A stretch of DNA of 64,000 bases, taken from Portibacter marinus (GTDB lineage Bacteria > Bacteroidota > Bacteroidia > Chitinophagales > Saprospiraceae). Below the pieces are notes generated by a model. It was not told where the DNA came from and ran no database searches. It saw only the letters and a list, made by a program, of their open reading frames with translations. Every line of letters starts with the position of its first letter. Position 1 is the stretch's first letter. The translations under genes and the position numbers were made by a program. The stretch covers positions 558,001-622,000 of the forward strand of contig NZ_JAJNKB010000002.1 in assembly GCF_021533195.1 (NCBI RefSeq), written 5' to 3'. Shown here piece by piece: positions 17,748-26,391 of the stretch.

Positions 17748-18434
17748 ATGAAAACAACAGTAATATTATTTTTTATATCGATATTTTTCTTTTCCTGTAT
17801 CGGCGACGATTTCATTGACGATCGGGTAGACCCGATTCTTCGGATCACCAATCCTATTGATTCTATTGCACTGGACTCTACTTATCAGTTTCAAATCAGT
17901 TTTCTCAACTATGTCGGAAAAGAAGAAGAAGTGGAGGCGGAGTGGACCTCTTCCGATGAAACCATCATACAAGTGGATCAGATGGGACTGGCATCTGCGA
18001 AGTCACCCGGATCCGCTGAAATTACTGCCGAATATACAGACCTGGAAGGAACATTGGTCACGGACAGCCGTACGGTGGGCGTTGGTGAAAGAACGGTAAA
18101 AGAACAAACAAAGGGTAAAAAAGGGCTGGTGAGTACCACCAGTACTTACAAGCTTACCGGTGAATTTACCCTCACCTCAAATGATGATGGGTCTATAGAG
18201 CTGGCATTCTTCGATGATTACGAGGCCTCTACAGCACTCCCTGGCTTGTATGTCTATCTAACCAACAATCCGAGCACTATCAGTGGAGCACTTGAAATCC
18301 AGGCTGTGGAAGTTTTCGAGGGCGCACATACCTATACCATTGAGAATGTGGAATTAGAGCAATATGGATATGTCCTTTATTTTTGTAAACCGTTCAATGT
18401 CAAAGTTGGACACGGAGAAATTGAAGATCAATGA
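17748..18434 (+). CDS. Lipoprotein with bacterial Ig-like (Big_2) domain
   Basis: This 228-residue protein has a lipoprotein signal with Cys17 (FFFSC) followed by an acidic GDDFIDD stretch typical of surface-exposed Bacteroidota lipoproteins. Residues ~28-108 form a Big_2-like domain (PIDSIALDSTYQFQISF to PGSAEITAEYTDLEGT). The remaining C-terminal half is beta-rich without a motif I recognise. Its stop overlaps the start of the next gene (ATGA at 18431), so the two products are likely made together and may act together at the outer membrane. Confidence 0.75.
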   Translation: MKTTVILFFISIFFFSCIGDDFIDDRVDPILRITNPIDSIALDSTYQFQISFLNYVGKEEEVEAEWTSSDETIIQVDQMGLASAKSPGSAEITAEYTDLEGTLVTDSRTVGVGERTVKEQTKGKKGLVSTTSTYKLTGEFTLTSNDDGSIELAFFDDYEASTALPGLYVYLTNNPSTISGALEIQAVEVFEGAHTYTIENVELEQYGYVLYFCKPFNVKVGHGEIEDQ

Positions 18435-19294
18435 AAAAGCAATATATTGTAGCAATTCTATTTTTGTATGCAGGAAGCCTTTTGGCTGGAGGGCCATGGC
18501 CCCAAAAAAAAGGGCAGGTGTACTTAAAACTTTCAGAATGGTGGCTTGTATTTGACCAGCACTATACAGATCAAGGCTTACTAGACCCTAATATCACCAC
18601 TGGCTTATTCAATACAACGATCTATGCCGAATATGGATTTACAGATAGATTAACAGGCATAGTGTATGCACCTTTGCTTAGTCGAAACTATATGAATAAC
18701 CTGATATCCGCTACAAATCAAGAATTATTGGTTCCAGGTGAAGCCATCAATGGTTTAGGTGACATCGACATCACTGCTAAATATGCCATTAGCAGAAGTT
18801 TTCCAGTATCTGTTTCACTGACTCTAGGACTTCCCACTGGAGTCCCCTCTGCTGGAAGTGAAGGGAACTTACAAACAGGAGATGGCGAATTTAATCAATT
18901 GGTGCAGATAGATGCAGGACAAGGTTTTCAATTATCGGAAAATATAGGTGCTTACTTCAGTGCATTGGTAGGTTTTAATAATAGAACGAGAGGGTTTAGC
19001 GATGAATTCAGATATGGACTGGAAGCCGGAATGGGCCTATTAAATAATCGGTTATGGTTAATCGGCAGATTGAATGGCGTGGAATCATTTCAAAATGGTG
19101 AGACTGCAGCCACGATTTCGAGCACCAGCATATTTTCAAACAACTCTGAATTTACCAGTTACGGAGCAGAGGCTGCCTACTATGTCACTAAAAGATTTGG
19201 AGTATCCGCCTCATTTGCTTCGGCTTTCAGAGGAAGGATCATTGCTGCCGCACCCAGTTATTCCGTCGGATTGTTTTATGACATGAGTAAATAA
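18431..19294 (+). CDS. Outer-membrane beta-barrel protein, unknown function
   Basis: This 287-residue protein has a signal peptide ending LLAGG near residue 20. The mature part alternates aromatic/hydrophobic strands with glycine turns (TGLFNTTIYAEYGFTDRLTG, FPVSVSLTLGLPTGVPSAG, VSASFASAFRGRIIAAAPSY). It ends VGLFYDMSK, close to the end expected of an outer-membrane barrel. It resembles transporter-like barrels of the phenol-degradation MetA group, but I would not assign a substrate. It is translationally coupled to the Ig-like lipoprotein upstream. Confidence 0.7.
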   Translation: MKKQYIVAILFLYAGSLLAGGPWPQKKGQVYLKLSEWWLVFDQHYTDQGLLDPNITTGLFNTTIYAEYGFTDRLTGIVYAPLLSRNYMNNLISATNQELLVPGEAINGLGDIDITAKYAISRSFPVSVSLTLGLPTGVPSAGSEGNLQTGDGEFNQLVQIDAGQGFQLSENIGAYFSALVGFNNRTRGFSDEFRYGLEAGMGLLNNRLWLIGRLNGVESFQNGETAATISSTSIFSNNSEFTSYGAEAAYYVTKRFGVSASFASAFRGRIIAAAPSYSVGLFYDMSK

Positions 19295-19325
19295 AAAAGC
19301 CTTTCGTTTCTGCTGCGAAAGGCTT
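19291..19325 (-). terminator. Intrinsic terminator of metY
   Basis: AAGCCTTTCG at 19297-19306 pairs perfectly with CGAAAGGCTT at 19316-19325 around a 9-nt loop. On the minus strand the stem runs into TTTTTTAT. It lies 30 bp past the metY stop and abuts the stop of the convergent barrel gene; on the plus strand it has no T-tract but may still help to stop that transcript. Confidence 0.8.
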
Positions 19326-19354
19326 CAGTATTAACCAAAATACTTCTCACATGC

Positions 19355-20626
19355 CTATAGAGCAGAAAAGGCTTGTTCAAGATCACCTATAATATCGTCG
19401 ATGTGTTCAATTCCAACACATAGTCTCAGCATTTCTTGCTTTACACCTGCTGTTTTCAGTTCAGCCTCTGACAACTGACGATGCGTCGTTGATGCCGGAT
19501 GACAAGCTAATGATTTAGCGTCGCCAATATTGACCAGCCTCTTAAAAATTTTTAAAGCATCGTAAAACTTGACAGCAGCGTCATAACCTCCTTTTATTCC
19601 AAAGGTCAACAGTGAAGAAGGTTTTCCATCTGTATATTTCTGAGCCAACTCATAGTAGGGACTACTTTTTAATCCTGCGAATTGAACCCATTCTACCATA
19701 TCATGTCCTTCCAGATATTCTGCAACAGCCTGGGCATTGGAGCAATGTCTTTCCATCCGCAGACTAAGTGTTTCGATTCCCTGTAGAAGTAAAAATGCAT
19801 TTAATGGCGAGAGTGCAGAGCCTGTATTTCTTAGCGCCACAGTTCTTACACGACCAATATAGGCAGCTGCTTCGAATGCTTCTGTGTAAACAACGCCGTG
19901 ATACGAGGGCTCTGGCTCATTAAGCATATGAAATTTCTTGGGATATTTCGCCCATGGAAAATTACCACTGTCCACTATAATTCCTCCCACTGTGGTACCA
20001 TGGCCGCCCATGTATTTTGTAAGGGAATGTATAACGATATCTGCTCCAAATTCAATCGGTCGCAATACTGCAGGAGAAGCCACTGTATTGTCGACTATCA
20101 ATGGAACACCATGCTTGTGAGCCATATCTGCAATTGACTGTAAATCAGGAATGTTCCCAGCAGGATTACCTATGGTCTCGCAGTAAACTGCTTTTGTATT
20201 TTCATCAATCAACTTTTCTAGGTCTTCTGCGCTGTCAGATTCCGCGAAACGAATATCAATGCCTTGCTTGGGAAGCATGTGTTTAAACAAAGTGTAAGTC
20301 CCTCCATAAAGCAAGGGGACGGTAACCACATTGTCTTCTGATTCAGCAATGTTTAGTATACTGTAATTCACAGCAGCACTCCCCGCACTTAATGCCAGAG
20401 CTGCAATCCCACCTTCCAGAGCAGCTACGCGCTTTTCCAAAACATCGTTTGTGGGATTCATGATGCGTGTATAAATATTACCTGCAACTGCCAGATTAAA
20501 CAAGTCAGCACCATGTTGTGCATTGTCAAATTCATAGGCCACAGTTTGATAAATGGGTACAGCTACCGATTTAGTGGTCGGCTCTGTATCATATCCACCA
20601 TGTATAGAGATGGTCTCCTTCTTCAT
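19355..20626 (-). CDS. metY: O-acetylhomoserine sulfhydrylase
   Basis: This 423-residue PLP enzyme of the Cys/Met metabolism family makes homocysteine from O-acetylhomoserine and sulfide. Seen features are [14 protein letters not shown] at the N-terminus, [31 protein letters not shown], and the Schiff-base segment [17 protein letters not shown] with Lys204. Also present are [13 protein letters not shown] and a C-terminal LLTFGIKGG followed by [14 protein letters not shown]. Length and the LYGGT motif favour MetY over MetB/MetC. It is a single gene with its own terminator. I looked for a SAM-responsive riboswitch upstream and saw none. Confidence 0.92.
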   Translation of the reverse strand: MKKETISIHGGYDTEPTTKSVAVPIYQTVAYEFDNAQHGADLFNLAVAGNIYTRIMNPTNDVLEKRVAALEGGIAALALSAGSAAVNYSILNIAESEDNVVTVPLLYGGTYTLFKHMLPKQGIDIRFAESDSAEDLEKLIDENTKAVYCETIGNPAGNIPDLQSIADMAHKHGVPLIVDNTVASPAVLRPIEFGADIVIHSLTKYMGGHGTTVGGIIVDSGNFPWAKYPKKFHMLNEPEPSYHGVVYTEAFEAAAYIGRVRTVALRNTGSALSPLNAFLLLQGIETLSLRMERHCSNAQAVAEYLEGHDMVEWVQFAGLKSSPYYELAQKYTDGKPSSLLTFGIKGGYDAAVKFYDALKIFKRLVNIGDAKSLACHPASTTHRQLSEAELKTAGVKQEMLRLCVGIEHIDDIIGDLEQAFSAL

Positions 20627-20999
20627 AATTTATGTTGTTTGCTTTTATATCAATATTGTATTGTAGTAGTTAAGTCGATTTATAAAATTCATATCTAATG
20701 TAAGAATAATTCCTATTATTCATAACTAATAAATATTTGGTTTCAAATATTATAAGAAATAGACTATTAAATTTTAATATTTATAAATGTTCATACTTTC
20801 ATATGGCTGGGTTCAATCTCTCGATCATATATAAAAAAATTATAATGTGATCATGCTATTGTTAACAATTATTTATACATTCACATTAACCTGAAAGCAA
20901 AAAAATAACGGTTCCTATATAAGGGATGTCACCTTTATTACGTTTCAGTAGTAATATAAAGTAACTCCCCTTCCTTTAAACTCAAAATAAAGTTGTGCC
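20627..20999. other. 373-bp AT-rich divergent intergenic region
   Basis: The gap must hold the promoters of metY (minus) and the metzincin gene (plus). It is very AT-rich and contains a 12-bp palindrome ATTGTTAACAAT at 20858-20869. I found no convincing TAnnTTTG element, RNA gene, ORF or known riboswitch core. Confidence 0.5.
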
Positions 21000-21767
21000 A
21001 TGGTGAGTCTAAGTAAAATATTAATAGCAAAGGCCATTCTTGTCTTTTGTTTCAATTTGAGTTTTAATGAGAGCGTTCCATTTTATACAGTAAAGGATAA
21101 TATCGTAGAAGTCCCCATCATGAAATTGAACTTTTATATGATGAACCGCAGTGATGCTGAAGCTGAAACCTTGAGAAGTATTCGAAAAAATGTAGAATAT
21201 CTCAATAAGGAGTTCCAGGATGTGATAAAGTTTGAGATTGAACAATTTTTTGTCGACGAAGGCCATGCTTATTTACCGGACCTACACCAGGAATATTTTG
21301 GTGTAGAAGAATTAACAGTCGATAGCCTGGTTAGGGATCTAGAATCAAAAGGCACCATCAACGTCTTTATTTTCGAGAGTTATTTCATTGAAGATCTGAA
21401 TGCTGAACTCATGGGATTTACTCCTATTTTCAAAGCAAGTCACAAAGAGTATGTTAATGCTTCTCCTAGTTTCGATCGCATATTTCTGGCTTATAATGCA
21501 CTGGGTAAGCAAACTACCCTAGTACATGAAATGGGTCACTTTTTAGGATTGGACCACCCTTGGGAAATGTCGGAGATTAATCAGGGAATGATGGGATTGC
21601 ATGATGAGGATGCTATTCAGGAAAACCATATGGCTTATGGACCAAGAGTTTCAGGGTTTACCAATGAGCAGTTGGCACGAATGCAGCATTTTGCTTTACA
21701 ATTTAGAAGATATCTCGTCAACAGGAGTGAATTTAGATTACGCGGTGAAATCGCTTTCAATCAATAG
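21000..21767 (+). CDS. Exported metzincin zinc metallopeptidase
   Basis: This 255-residue protein has a hydrophobic N-terminus (ILIAKAILVFCFNLSF) that may serve as a signal peptide. The zinc-binding motif HEMGHFLGLDH is complete at 176-186, with catalytic Glu177 and the third His186. The Met-turn is likely HMAYGP with Met211, followed by FTNEQLARMQ as in pappalysin-like (M43) peptidases. Size and order fit a minimal M43/matrixin-type catalytic domain without a visible pro-region cysteine. It has no T9SS domain, so it is probably periplasmic or surface-associated by other means. It is convergent with the sigma-factor operon; its role there is unknown. Confidence 0.82.
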   Translation: MVSLSKILIAKAILVFCFNLSFNESVPFYTVKDNIVEVPIMKLNFYMMNRSDAEAETLRSIRKNVEYLNKEFQDVIKFEIEQFFVDEGHAYLPDLHQEYFGVEELTVDSLVRDLESKGTINVFIFESYFIEDLNAELMGFTPIFKASHKEYVNASPSFDRIFLAYNALGKQTTLVHEMGHFLGLDHPWEMSEINQGMMGLHDEDAIQENHMAYGPRVSGFTNEQLARMQHFALQFRRYLVNRSEFRLRGEIAFNQ

Positions 21768-21801
21768 GAAACATTTCATTTGTTATATGAGCTTTCCGTC
21801 T

Positions 21802-22434
21802 TTATAGTTTAGCCAATATATTCATGGCTTCATCATATTTGTAATGGGTCTCTTCGAATTCGTTAAAAAGCTTTTGTACTTCATCTATTCTATTTAGCTT
21901 TAACAAGGTAAGTCCTTTGTACCATTGAGCTTGCTCGACCACCCTGGCATCCGCACTATTGATGACCTGATCATAAGCAGTTAAGGCCTTATTGTATTGC
22001 TCGCTAGCTTGATAGGCATTACCTGCGTATAGCAAATAAAGGGCATCCTCATTCTGAGAATAAAGTTCGGTAAATGCATCAGCTGCCACTTGATATTTTT
22101 GAGAAATGTAGGCTGCAATGGCATCATTTAGTATTTTCTCAGCATCACCTCTCTGATTAAGCGCCATTGGGTAGGGCTCATAATTAGAAGCGTAGATTTC
22201 ACCAGTAGAACTTGTCGTGAACAGTTGTGGAAGCAGCATACTGACCAAGGCAAATGAGGCAGCGACCGCCAGGCTAATAAAGATCAGTTTAAGTGTTTTT
22301 CCACTACCTTTGGTGTTGTCCTTCTCAACTAACGCTTCTGAAGATTGGATTTTATCCAATTTTTTTCTTAGATCTAAAACATCACTGGCAAATTCTTCCT
22401 CTAGTTGTCGATCTAATTTACGTTCATTACTCAT
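21802..22434 (-). CDS. Single-pass membrane TPR protein, anti-sigma candidate
   Basis: This 210-residue protein has a charged N-terminus (residues 1-47, with KLDRQLEEEFASDVLDLRKKL), one membrane helix at ~48-69 (LIFISLAVAASFALVSMLLP), and a C-terminal domain of TPR-like helices. These include AAYISQKYQVAADAFTELYS, LYAGNAYQASEQYNKAL and KGLTLLKLNRIDEVQKLF. Its start overlaps the sigma-factor stop (ATGA), the usual arrangement for an anti-sigma gene. It lacks the zinc anti-sigma motif HxxxCxxC. Topology (N-in, TPRs out) would let it relay a periplasmic signal to the sigma factor. The anti-sigma role is inference from operon and topology. Confidence 0.68.
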   Translation of the reverse strand: MSNERKLDRQLEEEFASDVLDLRKKLDKIQSSEALVEKDNTKGSGKTLKLIFISLAVAASFALVSMLLPQLFTTSSTGEIYASNYEPYPMALNQRGDAEKILNDAIAAYISQKYQVAADAFTELYSQNEDALYLLYAGNAYQASEQYNKALTAYDQVINSADARVVEQAQWYKGLTLLKLNRIDEVQKLFNEFEETHYKYDEAMNILAKL

Positions 22435-23000
22435 ATCTCTGTTAATTCTGCAAAAAGTGGATCAGCTTTGATTTTGTTGACCAACTCTTCTTTACATTTA
22501 AATTTTTTCTTTTTTATATAGCCCTCTGAACTGTCCATTTTTTCTGCAATTTCAGCCATCTTGACTTTCGCAAAAAATAAAGACAAAACCTTCTGACAAC
22601 TTTCAGACAATGCTTGAAAGTGCTTTCTGTATAACTTCAATTGCTCTTTCTGTTCGATTTCTTCCTGCATGCCCGGGCTTATTTCTACACGGTCGTCATC
22701 TACTTGTTCTACATATGAAATCCGATCTGTTTTACGAATCTTTGCAAACCAAAGATTTCGGCAAACGACCAAAGCATAAGACCAGAATTTACACGTTAAT
22801 TCAAATTCTCCTGCCTTTAACTTCTTGTAAATTGATACGATCATTTCTTGAAATAAGTCTTTAGCATCATCCTCTTGTCCGCCATTTTGCCGAATCCAGG
22901 ATATTATTCCGGGTAAGATGTCCTTATAGATTTCTGAAATTACCTTGCTGTCACGGTTTGCAATTCCTTCTAAATAATAGGTGTTCTTACCTGCTTTCAT
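22431..23000 (-). CDS. ECF-type RNA polymerase sigma factor
   Basis: This 189-residue protein has sigma-70 region 2 at ~10-85 (SEIYKDILPGIISWI, DDAKDLFQEMIVSIYKKL, FWSYALVVCRNLWFAKIR) and region 4 at ~125-185 (YRKHFQALSESCQKVLSLFF, helix-turn-helix MAEIAEKMDSSEGYIKKKKF). There is no region 3, as in ECF factors. It is followed by a coupled membrane TPR gene and is divergent from the CHAT operon. The gap carries two mirror-image copies of one promoter-like element. The minus-strand copy ends only 5 nt before this ATG, so its mRNA would be leaderless or nearly so. Confidence 0.85.
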   Translation of the reverse strand: MKAGKNTYYLEGIANRDSKVISEIYKDILPGIISWIRQNGGQEDDAKDLFQEMIVSIYKKLKAGEFELTCKFWSYALVVCRNLWFAKIRKTDRISYVEQVDDDRVEISPGMQEEIEQKEQLKLYRKHFQALSESCQKVLSLFFAKVKMAEIAEKMDSSEGYIKKKKFKCKEELVNKIKADPLFAELTEI

Positions 23001-23003
23001 AAA

Positions 23004-23032
23004 CGTATATCTTAAGAGGTTAATAGGTTACC
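23004..23032 (-). promoter_or_regulatory. Outward bipartite element toward the sigma gene
   Basis: Reading on the minus strand: GGTAACCT (23032-23025), TTA two bases on, then GATATA (23011-23006) and CG. The interval from GGTAACC to GATATA is 14 nt. The whole arrangement is repeated at the same spacing on the plus strand at 23048-23076. It is probably a -35/-10 pair for an alternative sigma, and the ECF factor transcribed from it is the obvious candidate. Confidence 0.6.
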
Positions 23033-23047
23033 CTGGTGGATATTAAA

Positions 23048-23076
23048 GGTAACCTTTTAGTGGGAATCGATATAAG
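23048..23076 (+). promoter_or_regulatory. Outward bipartite element toward the CHAT operon
   Basis: GGTAACCT (23048-23055), TTA at 23057-23059, GATATA (23069-23074), then AG, with 14 nt between GGTAACC and GATATA. Transcription would start near 23081, about 11 nt before the ATG at 23092. GGTAACCT also forms an 8-bp inverted repeat with the minus-strand copy (15-nt separation), so a dimeric regulator site is an alternative reading. Confidence 0.6.
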
Positions 23077-23091
23077 AGTAAAAAGTTAATT

Positions 23092-23715
23092 ATGAAACTT
23101 ACAGTATTGTTATATTGGATTTTCACATTTCAGATTCCTAGTCTAAATATAGCTCAGGACGTCTATATTCATGAAGCCATCAGTCCTGAAACTAAAAAGG
23201 AGATCATATCCAGTGTTCATGATGTGATAAATCAGTATGAGAAAAATGGAAATTTCCGAAATGATCGTGATGGTCGTTTTAGCGATGATAAGTACCTTAA
23301 ATTTATAGCACTTTTTGCAGGAGAAGCTCAGTGTATTGATGACATTACATGGACACACCAGCCCACGCATTTTTCCAAATATGCTCAACTGATTTATGAA
23401 AACTTAGCGGAATCTGGCTTACCTTTTCAATTGGAAAATATAGAGATACAATCTATAGATATAGATGATACCGGATTTTATGTTGTAGATTTAAGTATGA
23501 GAAAACGGCTGTTCGCAGGCATAAATGAAGCAGGTAATCCTGTCGAACTCAGACGAGGAAGATCTGTCCAATTAGAGATGCGGATGGACCTTCCTGACTA
23601 TTTGGTTAGTGATGCCAGAATCCAATATGTGAGATTGAAAGAAAGAAAGAATATCGTTCAACAACTTTTGGAGTTACCGTCCAAGTTATTGAACAGCCAC
23701 ACTAATAAGCAGTAG
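23092..23715 (+). CDS. Exported protein of unknown function in the CHAT operon
   Basis: This 207-residue protein has a signal peptide ending about LNIAQ at residue 22. The mature protein contains an early helical part (ISPETKKEIISSVHDVINQYEKNG), a DRDGRFSDDKYLKFIALF segment and a beta-rich C-terminal half (IQSIDIDDTGFYVVDLSMRK, SVQLEMRMDLPDYLV). I recognise no family. It is separated from the CHAT gene by 3 bp, so the two are surely cotranscribed and the protein may be a sensor, chaperone or substrate of the CHAT protein in the periplasm. Confidence 0.72.
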   Translation: MKLTVLLYWIFTFQIPSLNIAQDVYIHEAISPETKKEIISSVHDVINQYEKNGNFRNDRDGRFSDDKYLKFIALFAGEAQCIDDITWTHQPTHFSKYAQLIYENLAESGLPFQLENIEIQSIDIDDTGFYVVDLSMRKRLFAGINEAGNPVELRRGRSVQLEMRMDLPDYLVSDARIQYVRLKERKNIVQQLLELPSKLLNSHTNKQ

Positions 23716-23718
23716 CTA

Positions 23719-26391
23719 ATGAAATATTTCACATTATTGATATTTCTTTCATTGGGCGTGACCGGCCAGACTATCATAAACCCGGACATGGCAGAGGCAC
23801 TTTATGACAGAGGTAAGGATATTTACTACGAAGCTCGTTATGATGAGGCATTAGCCATTTTGGATTCTGCTTATACTATGGCTGCGAGTCTGATTCCTCA
23901 ATCAGAAAAATTACTGGTTAGCATCACCCACCGTCTAGGCAATGCCGCATTAAAGGCCAAAAAATATGAAGCTTCCAATCAGTATTTGGAAGAAGCGTTG
24001 GAAAGGGCAAAAAAGTATTATGGTCCGCAAAGTGAGAGGGTGGCAGGTGTTTATAATGACCTGGGGAATCTGTATGGAGCCATGCATTTGTATAATCGGT
24101 CCATGGCTTATTTTCAGCAATCGATCAGCATTGAAGAAACCATTAGTGGCAAGAATAGTGTCGAAGTGGCTTATATCAAAATGAACAAAGCTGGTAATTT
24201 CTATTCGTTGGGAAATTACTCAAAGTGCATTGAAGAATATCAAAAAGTGCTCAAAATATATAACGAACATTTAAAGCCTGATCACGAAAACTACAATAGG
24301 GTATACCTGACCTTAAGCAGTGCTTATCGAAAAAAGGGTGATGTGAATGGAGCTGTCGAATATGCTATGAAAGCCCTTGACATTAAGCTAAAAAACTATC
24401 CAGATGATCATCCGAGTGTGGCCAAGTACTTTATGAATGTTGGAAAGGCACTGGTCGATGCTGGCAAACCGGAAGAGGCTGAAAACTACTTTTTAAAAGC
24501 ACAGCATATTGTTCAATCTGTGGGAGATGCTGAGGATCTGGGCGATTATATCAATGATGCAGCAAGGATTTATCAAGCAAATGGCGACGTTGAAGTAGCG
24601 CTTGATCAATTTGAAAATGCGAGGAAGATCATTGCAAGTGAGGGATTATCCACTTATGCAATAGATTACAATAGAGCAATATGTCTATATGCATTAGAAG
24701 AAAAGGAGCGCGCATATCAGTTGATGCAACAGATTTCAGAAGGCAGGGAGGATGCACAGAATCAATTGAGACTCAGTAAATGGGCCGGAAGATTGGGCTA
24801 CCCTGACGCGGCCAAAGAATATCTGAACAGAGGTAAGGGTTTGCTGAATGAAGGAGATGAACTTAAGGCCATAGAATACAAAGTTCAAGAAGCGGTGATA
24901 ATCGCCAATGAAAACCTGGAAGAGTCTTGGCAACTCATTCAGGCTGCGATTGGAGATTTTGTTAAGAAGCGTAGATATTATTCGGGAAGAGAAAGTAAGG
25001 AATTTATTAACGATGAATTAGCTGGCGTATTTGATTTTGCAGTTGAACTTGCTGTCAAGCGATATGAGGAGGACTTTCAAAATAATTCGTTGTTAGAAGA
25101 TCTTTATAAAATCATAGAACAAGCTAAAGCCGCCTCATTCTGGGATGATCAAAGTGAGGATAATGCACATTATTATGGAGGTGTACCACCTGACTTGTTG
25201 GACGAAATTGATAGGCTTCAGCAGGATGGTATTGATTCCAGGGTCGAACTGGAAGAAAAGATGGATAAACTTGAAAACGATTATCCTGAATATTATAGAC
25301 AAAAGTACAGCCTGGCAGTTCCCGAAATCAAACAGATTCTTGACAATCTTGGAGATGACATGGTTATCATCGATTATTATGTATTGCATGATCAGATTAT
25401 AGGAATCGTCATTGGTGAATCTAATTTTCATTTGATTCAATATGCTGACAAGGATAACTTTGATTTTTCAAAGGAATTGGCGATTCTAAAACCGGACATT
25501 GAACGCATCAGCATTATACCTCATGACTTTCTTTATTTCACCTCATTTGATGGCATTCGTCATCCTGTCGAAGGGCACTTTCTTATCTATGACTATGCCT
25601 TTTCTTATCAAGTCAATATTCAGGGTTTGCTCAATTCCCATAACTCATATAAGGAAGTCAGGTATATGGGTTTGGTGCCTGAATGGAGCGGATTGGCAGA
25701 TGATTTGGTTGCCAGTCGTTCTGATCTGGTGCCTTTACCCGGGGCTAAAATAGAGGTCGAAGAAGTAGCGAGTCTATTTGGTGGAAAGGTCTACAAGAAT
25801 GAGGATGCTTCTGAGCGGATTTTTGTCAGTCAAGCGCCTCATTTCAGCCTTATCCATCTGGCTACTCATGCAATGGTAGATCCGGTTAATGAGCTGAATT
25901 CCGCTCTCTTTTTGCAGCCTGAGAATGAGGAGGAGACGGGAAAGCTTGAAATGGACGAGATCATGGATATGGATTTGAATGCCGATATGATTATTCTAAG
26001 TGCTTGTGAAACAGGCGCAGGAGCTTTGCAGTCAGGTGAGGGTGTGATGAGTTTGGCCCGTGCTTTTCAATATGCCGGTGCGAAAAGCGTACTGATGAGT
26101 TTATGGCGTGCCAATGATCAGTCTGCACACCCGATCATTCTGGAATTTATGAAAAATTATAAAAAAGGCATGACCAAAGATGTGGCGCTTCAACAATCCA
26201 AAATCAAATTTTTGGAAAATGCTGATCCATTATTGAAGGATAAATTTTATTGGGCAGGATTTATGATAAGTGGGGATGTTGGTAGCATGAGTTTAGGTCG
26301 TACACACATTTGGTGGTGGATCGGCGCCTCACTAATTCTCCTGTTAATGATATTAGTTTCCCTTAAGTTGCGTGCTAAGGTCACTCAGTGA
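23719..26391 (+). CDS. Exported TPR-CHAT caspase-like protein, membrane anchored
   Basis: This 890-residue protein has a signal peptide (cleavage near VTGQ, residue 17) and about seven TPR units between residues 25 and 400 (for example GNAALKAKKYEASNQYLEEA, LSSAYRKKGDVNGAVEYAMK). A helical linker follows, then a C-terminal CHAT domain at ~560-850. The caspase-type dyad is present: His717 in HLATHA and Cys763 in LSACETG, followed by the SLARAFQYAGAKSVLMSLW segment. A single helix at ~865-885 (WWWIGASLILLLMILVSLKL) anchors it, leaving a short basic cytoplasmic tail. TPRs usually bind a partner that controls the protease. Its position opposite an ECF sigma operon suggests stress signalling. The last 39 bp overlap the convergent PnuC-like gene. 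Confidence 0.87.
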   Translation: MKYFTLLIFLSLGVTGQTIINPDMAEALYDRGKDIYYEARYDEALAILDSAYTMAASLIPQSEKLLVSITHRLGNAALKAKKYEASNQYLEEALERAKKYYGPQSERVAGVYNDLGNLYGAMHLYNRSMAYFQQSISIEETISGKNSVEVAYIKMNKAGNFYSLGNYSKCIEEYQKVLKIYNEHLKPDHENYNRVYLTLSSAYRKKGDVNGAVEYAMKALDIKLKNYPDDHPSVAKYFMNVGKALVDAGKPEEAENYFLKAQHIVQSVGDAEDLGDYINDAARIYQANGDVEVALDQFENARKIIASEGLSTYAIDYNRAICLYALEEKERAYQLMQQISEGREDAQNQLRLSKWAGRLGYPDAAKEYLNRGKGLLNEGDELKAIEYKVQEAVIIANENLEESWQLIQAAIGDFVKKRRYYSGRESKEFINDELAGVFDFAVELAVKRYEEDFQNNSLLEDLYKIIEQAKAASFWDDQSEDNAHYYGGVPPDLLDEIDRLQQDGIDSRVELEEKMDKLENDYPEYYRQKYSLAVPEIKQILDNLGDDMVIIDYYVLHDQIIGIVIGESNFHLIQYADKDNFDFSKELAILKPDIERISIIPHDFLYFTSFDGIRHPVEGHFLIYDYAFSYQVNIQGLLNSHNSYKEVRYMGLVPEWSGLADDLVASRSDLVPLPGAKIEVEEVASLFGGKVYKNEDASERIFVSQAPHFSLIHLATHAMVDPVNELNSALFLQPENEEETGKLEMDEIMDMDLNADMIILSACETGAGALQSGEGVMSLARAFQYAGAKSVLMSLWRANDQSAHPIILEFMKNYKKGMTKDVALQQSKIKFLENADPLLKDKFYWAGFMISGDVGSMSLGRTHIWWWIGASLILLLMILVSLKLRAKVTQ

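Noticed and set aside
20858-20869. 12-bp palindrome ATTGTTAACAAT
   Set aside because: Short and AT-rich in an AT-rich gap; kept only as a note because no promoter element or second copy supports it.
20627-20999. Possible SAM riboswitch upstream of metY
   Set aside because: No conserved SAM-I or SAM-II core or paired regions were found in the minus-strand leader.
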